Shown piece by piece: positions 41,620-44,597 of a DNA stretch of 44,597 nt. Within the stretch, counting starts at the first letter, position 1. Each line of letters starts with the position of its first letter. The notes under the pieces were generated by a model. It worked only from the letters and a program-made list of their open reading frames with translations, was not told where the DNA came from and did no database searches. This DNA comes from an uncultured bacterium (GTDB lineage: Bacteria; Verrucomicrobiota; Lentisphaeria; Victivallales; Victivallaceae), in the NCBI GenBank assembly GCA_949297015.1, contig CASFRF010000081.1:1-44597 (forward strand), given 5' to 3'. A program made the position numbers and the translations under genes.

Positions 41620-41693
41620 GGCCTCTCCCCGGAATCCGGAAGTGACGGCTCTTTCGTCTCCGTTCCGTCACCGATCCGTCGTTTCCCCGTCAT
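41616..41693 (-). CDS. Possible 25-codon leader ORF between sugar ABC ATPase and permease
   Basis: ATG at 41693 (GAGG eight bases upstream) opens 25 codons, MTGKRRIGDGTETKEPSLPD followed by SGERP. They end with TGA overlapping the permease ATG. It contains the whole phased repeat array. The coupling geometry is good, but the sequence is low in complexity and may be chance. Confidence 0.25.
   Translation of the reverse strand: MTGKRRIGDGTETKEPSLPDSGERP
41643..41692 (-). repeat. 11-base phased TGACGG array between sugar ATPase and permease genes
   Basis: On the minus strand: TGACGG (from 41692), CGACGG (41681), TGACGG (41670), AGACGA (41659) and inverted CCGTCA (41648), all exactly 11 bases apart. 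This is the same four-plus-one layout as at 18.2 kb. A separate TGACGG at 41732-41727 contains the TGA stop of the ATPase but is not in phase (40 bases away). Confidence 0.85.
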
Positions 41694-41729
41694 ATTTATA
41701 ACCTCTTTGTTTTCAGCGATAAACATCCG

Positions 41730-43226
41730 TCACTCCTCGACCGCAGCCAGTTGCATGACCTCCTCCGGGGTGGTCTTGGCGGTCTCCCGTTCGGCGACCA
41801 GCCGACCCCGCCGCATGACCAGCAGCCGCTCGGTGATCCCGAACAGTTCCGGCAGGTCCGACGAGATCACCAGCACCGCCTTGCCCCGGTCCGCCAGTTC
41901 GTTGAGCAGCGTGTAGATCTCCCGCCTGGCCCCCACGTCGACGCCCCGGGTCGGTTCGTCCACGATCAGAATTTCCGGATCCAGCGGCAGCCAGCGCCCG
42001 AGCAGCAGCTTCTGCTGATTGCCGCCGGAAAGCGACGCGGCCGGATCCTCCGGATCGCGCCACTTGACCCGGACCGCCTCCCCGCAGCGCAGCGCCAGCG
42101 CCCGCTCCCGCTGCGGCGCAATCCGGAATCTCATCCCCACCCGCGGATAGCACGGGAGCGCCAGATTCCAGCTGCAGGGAAGATTCACGCACAGCCCGCT
42201 CCGGCGCCGATCCTCGGTGACCAGCCCGATGCCGGCGTCGATCGCCGCCCCCGGCGCGGCGAACCGGACCTCGCGCCCCCGGAGCAGAATCCGCCCGGCG
42301 GTCGGCCGGACCAGCCCGAACAGCACCCGCGCCAGTTCGCTGCGTCCGGCCCCGATCAGCCCGGCCAGCCCGGTGATGGTGCCGCGCCGCAGCGCAAAGG
42401 AGATGTCGGAGATGCCCTCGGCGGAGGCCAGCTTTTCGACTTGCAGAATCACCTCGCCGGGATGCGGTTCGCGCCGCGGATAGAAGTCGGAAAGTTCGCG
42501 CCCGACCATGGCTCCGACAATCGCCGGAATCGTGAGTTCCCGCGCCGGGGCGGTGTGGACCATCTCCCCGTCGCGCAGCACGGTCACGACGTCGGCCAGC
42601 GCCATGACCTCCTCCATCCGGTGCGAGATGTAGATGATGGCCAGCCCGTCCTCCCGCAGCTGCCGGATGATCGCGAAGAGCCGCTCCGCCTCCGCCTCCG
42701 ACAGCGAGGAGGTCGGCTCATCCATCACCAGAATCCGGGCCCGCCGGTGGATCGCCTTGAGCAGTTCGACCACCTGACACTCTCCCACCGGCAGCTCCCG
42801 GATCCGCGCCTCCGGATCCAGCCGGAAGCCGTAGCGCGCGATCAGTTCGGCGGTCCTCCGGCGCATTGCCGACTGGTCCAGCCAGGGACCCCGGCGAAGT
42901 TCCGCGCCCAGAAACAGATTCTCCGTCACCGTAAGATCGGGCGCCAGATCGAGCTCCTGATAGAGCATCGAGATCCCCGCCGCCAGCGCCTCGCCCGGAC
43001 GCGCGAAGGTCTGCCGCACGCCGTCGAGTTCGATAAATCCGGCATCGGGCGGGTAGACGCCGGCCAGAATCTTCATCAGCGTGGATTTGCCCGCGCCGTT
43101 CTCCCCGCAGAGCGCGTGCACGGTCCCCCCCGCCACCTCCAGATCGACGTTGTTCAGCGCCGTCACCGGGCCGAAGCGCTTGGTGACGCCGCACATCCGC
43201 AGAAGAGTCCGCCGCCGGTCGCTCAT
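41730..43226 (-). CDS. Sugar ABC transporter ATP-binding protein, double ABC domain (RbsA/MglA-like)
   Basis: A 498-residue protein with two fused ABC domains. The first has GENGAGKSTLMKIL, degenerate signature LPVGECQVVELLKAI and Walker B ILVMDEPTSSLSE. The second has altered Walker A GLIGAGRSELARVL, signature LSGGNQQKLLLGRWL and Walker B ILIVDEPTRGVDVG. A weakened second site is normal in the RbsA/MglA group. It powers uptake with the permease and binding protein. It lies three bases after the binding-protein gene. Its stop is the TGA of a lone TGACGGA. Confidence 0.95.
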   Translation of the reverse strand: MSDRRRTLLRMCGVTKRFGPVTALNNVDLEVAGGTVHALCGENGAGKSTLMKILAGVYPPDAGFIELDGVRQTFARPGEALAAGISMLYQELDLAPDLTVTENLFLGAELRRGPWLDQSAMRRRTAELIARYGFRLDPEARIRELPVGECQVVELLKAIHRRARILVMDEPTSSLSEAEAERLFAIIRQLREDGLAIIYISHRMEEVMALADVVTVLRDGEMVHTAPARELTIPAIVGAMVGRELSDFYPRREPHPGEVILQVEKLASAEGISDISFALRRGTITGLAGLIGAGRSELARVLFGLVRPTAGRILLRGREVRFAAPGAAIDAGIGLVTEDRRRSGLCVNLPCSWNLALPCYPRVGMRFRIAPQRERALALRCGEAVRVKWRDPEDPAASLSGGNQQKLLLGRWLPLDPEILIVDEPTRGVDVGARREIYTLLNELADRGKAVLVISSDLPELFGITERLLVMRRGRLVAERETAKTTPEEVMQLAAVEE

Positions 43227-43229
43227 GAT

Positions 43230-44222
43230 TCAGATTCCCAGCGCCGCCGGGAACTCCTTTTTCATCGTCTCCAGATTCTCCCGGGTCACGGTCATGGTGT
43301 CCACGGTCTGATTCCGCGGCACCGCCTCCCCGCGCAGCAGCCGGTCGGCCATCTGCACCCCCTGATAGCCGATCTGATAGGGATTTTGAACCAGCAGCGC
43401 CAGAATTTTGCCGTCGGCGATCGGCTGGAGCAGACAGGGGTCGGAATCGAAGCCGACATACTGGATTTTGCCGGCCAGATCCAGATTCTCCAGCGCCTTG
43501 TAGGCGCCGATCGCGGTCGGCTGGTTGACCGCAAACACGCCGTCCACCTTGCCGGCGTGGCGGGTCAGCATATCCTCGGTGCGCTGAATGGCGTCCTCCG
43601 CGCTGCCGGTGGTGAACTGTTCGTCGAGAATCTCAATCCCCGGAAACTCCGCGCGGAGCGTGTCGCGGAACCCCTCGGCCCGCTGGTCGGTCGAGATCGA
43701 GTTCTGGATGAACTTCACCAGAATCACCCGGCCCCGGCCGCCCAGCGCCCGCCCCAGCAGCCGGGCCGCCTCCGCGCCTCCGGCCCGGTTGTCGGTGGCC
43801 ACCAGACTGTCGGCCACCTCCCGCTCCAGCGCCGAATCGATCAGCACGCAGGGCAGGTCGGCGGCCTTGATCTTCTCCACCGGCCGGATCAGCGCCTTCC
43901 CGTCGTTGGGCGCCAGCACGATCGCCGCCGAGCCCTTGGTCACCGCGTCCTCGACCACCTGAATCTGCCGGTCGCGGTCGGACTCCAGCTCCGGACCGGT
44001 CCACGACAACTCGTATCCGAGCTCCCGGGCCGCATCGGCCGCGCCTTTGTGCACCACCTCCCACCACATGCTGGAGGTCCCTTTGGGAATGACCGTAAGC
44101 ATCCGATTCCGACCGCTTCCCGGCTCCGGCGCCCGCCACTCCTTGCGGACGAGCCCCAGCCCGAACAGCACCGCCGAAACCACCAGCACCAGAATGGCCG
44201 CCCAGGTTCGTTTGTCCGTCAT
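43230..44222 (-). CDS. Sugar ABC transporter substrate-binding protein
   Basis: A 330-residue periplasmic binding protein of the ribose/LacI-like type. An N-terminal membrane helix (about 6-25) without a lipobox cysteine suggests a membrane anchor or uncleaved signal. The mature part has LTVIPKGTSSMWWEVVHKGAADAARELGYEL, AIVLAPNDGKALIRPVEKIKAADLPCVLIDS, LVATDNRAGGAEAARLLGRALGGRGRVILV and VDGVFAVNQPTAIGAYKAL. The frame is open 77 codons upstream without homology, so ATG 44222 is chosen. It is the first gene of the transporter operon, with a good promoter upstream. Confidence 0.93.
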   Translation of the reverse strand: MTDKRTWAAILVLVVSAVLFGLGLVRKEWRAPEPGSGRNRMLTVIPKGTSSMWWEVVHKGAADAARELGYELSWTGPELESDRDRQIQVVEDAVTKGSAAIVLAPNDGKALIRPVEKIKAADLPCVLIDSALEREVADSLVATDNRAGGAEAARLLGRALGGRGRVILVKFIQNSISTDQRAEGFRDTLRAEFPGIEILDEQFTTGSAEDAIQRTEDMLTRHAGKVDGVFAVNQPTAIGAYKALENLDLAGKIQYVGFDSDPCLLQPIADGKILALLVQNPYQIGYQGVQMADRLLRGEAVPRNQTVDTMTVTRENLETMKKEFPAALGI

Positions 44223-44273
44223 CTCCGCCGCCTCTCTGCGTTGTCGGGGATCCCGAGTTTTCACGTTTGCGAC

Positions 44274-44302
44274 AATGTACCCGCACTCCCCGCAAAAATC
44301 AA
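44274..44302 (-). promoter_or_regulatory. Promoter of the sugar ABC transporter operon
   Basis: On the minus strand TTGATT (44297-44302) and TACATT (44274-44279) are 17 bases apart, 51 bases before the binding-protein start. It likely drives the transporter, pyruvate kinase and the EF-hand-like gene. Confidence 0.7.
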
Positions 44303-44309
44303 GTTCGGA

Positions 44310-44327
44310 TTCCGGGAAATCCCGGAA
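44310..44327. promoter_or_regulatory. Inverted repeat just upstream of the sugar operon promoter
   Basis: TTCCGGGA-AA-TCCCGGAA is a perfect 8-bp inverted repeat, seven bases upstream of the -35 and 10 bases past the end of the DUF58 gene. It could be an operator/activator site or part of the DUF58 terminator, although no T-run adjoins it. Confidence 0.45.
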
Positions 44328-44337
44328 AAGCCGCGCC

Positions 44338-44597
44338 TCAGCGAGGACGCGGCTCCACCAGCGGACGCAGCGCCGCCGGTTCAAAGCACTCCGCCGCCGG
44401 CAGCGGACAAAAACCGATCCCGGCCCCGCGCAGCGTCCGGGCCCAGCCGTCAAGATGGCGACGATAGCGCTCCTGATACTGACGGATCAGGGCCGGGGTG
44501 ACCCGCCACTCCGCCGCCTCGCCGCTCTCCGCGTCGACCAGCCGGAAACGGCCGGGTTCCGGCTCCAGGTCGCGCCGCGCCGGCAGCTGCACCACCG
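44338..44597 (-). CDS. DUF58 domain protein, C-terminal fragment (cut by window edge)
   Basis: The last 85 or so residues of a protein continuing beyond the window. The pattern fits the end of DUF58 proteins, which pair with MoxR ATPases: RFRLVDAESGEAAEWRVTPALIRQYQERYRRHLDGWARTLRGAGIGFCPLPAAECFEPAALRPLV. DUF58 C-termini have the same order, an acidic D-x-E-T/S-G segment, a helix with spaced Y/R and a final L-x-x-L. The true start is outside. A MoxR gene may lie next to it upstream. Confidence 0.7.
   Translation of the reverse strand, partial: VVQLPARRDLEPEPGRFRLVDAESGEAAEWRVTPALIRQYQERYRRHLDGWARTLRGAGIGFCPLPAAECFEPAALRPLVEPRPR

Noticed and set aside
41751-44501. 916-codon open frame on the + strand opposite the sugar transporter genes
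   Set aside because: Antisense to clear ABC transporter genes; Arg/Pro/Gln-rich composition and no recognisable motif.
1-44597. CRISPR arrays, tRNA or rRNA genes, insertion sequences
   Set aside because: No regularly spaced repeat-spacer unit, tRNA-like fold in a gap, or transposase gene was seen; gaps are mostly too short.

Overview
This is a GC-rich chromosomal window. It most likely comes from a Verrucomicrobiota/Lentisphaerota (PVC) bacterium, possibly Victivallales-like. That is an inference from gene content: a locus resembling Akkermansia Amuc_1098-1102, diaminopimelate synthesis through DapL, and an overall PVC-like gene set. No rRNA or tRNA gene is present to fix the taxonomy.

Left part (1-2.7 kb, + strand): the C-terminal end of a glutamate synthase large subunit, then dapF and dapL, closed by a perfect hairpin terminator. 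From 2.7 to 14.4 kb (- strand): tpiA, secG and a six-gene pilus-like/secretin operon. That operon encodes an Amuc_1102-like exported protein, a PilM-PilN-like fusion, an Amuc_1100-like protein, an Amuc_1099-like protein with a cysteine ribbon and calcium-loop repeats, and two tandem paralogous secretins. From 14.6 to 16.6 kb (- strand) is an isolated phage-type capsid cassette: scaffold-like protein, SU10/DUF5309-type major capsid protein and a small connector-like protein, with its own terminator and no other phage genes nearby. A D-aminoacylase-type amidohydrolase follows on the + strand.

Centre (18.2-24.6 kb): dnaN, recF, nadD, rsfS, a hypothetical gene and a DUF2079 membrane protein run leftward from a good promoter upstream of dnaN. 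Upstream of dnaN is a 441-base AT-rich non-coding stretch with two exact TTATTCACA DnaA boxes and two one- or two-mismatch boxes. Gene direction switches from mostly leftward to rightward here, so it is a candidate replication origin.

Right part (24.6-37.2 kb, + strand): gmhA-like, uppS, cdsA, an Lrp/AsnC regulator overlapping an aminotransferase, and an 882-residue AsmA/YdbH-like envelope protein. Next comes a tightly coupled operon of MoxR ATPase, membrane protein, ABC ATPase, S41 protease lipoprotein and a small anchored protein. From 37.1 to 44.6 kb (- strand): a ribose-type sugar ABC transporter (binding protein, double ATPase, permease), pyruvate kinase, an EF-hand-like membrane protein, and at the edge the C-terminal end of a DUF58 protein.

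The most unusual signal is a non-coding repeat at four loci: TGACGG copies spaced exactly 11 bases apart, on the coding strand of the preceding gene, at or shortly after its stop codon. At three loci the series ends in one inverted copy (CCGTCA) that stays in the 11-base phase. I do not recognise this element.
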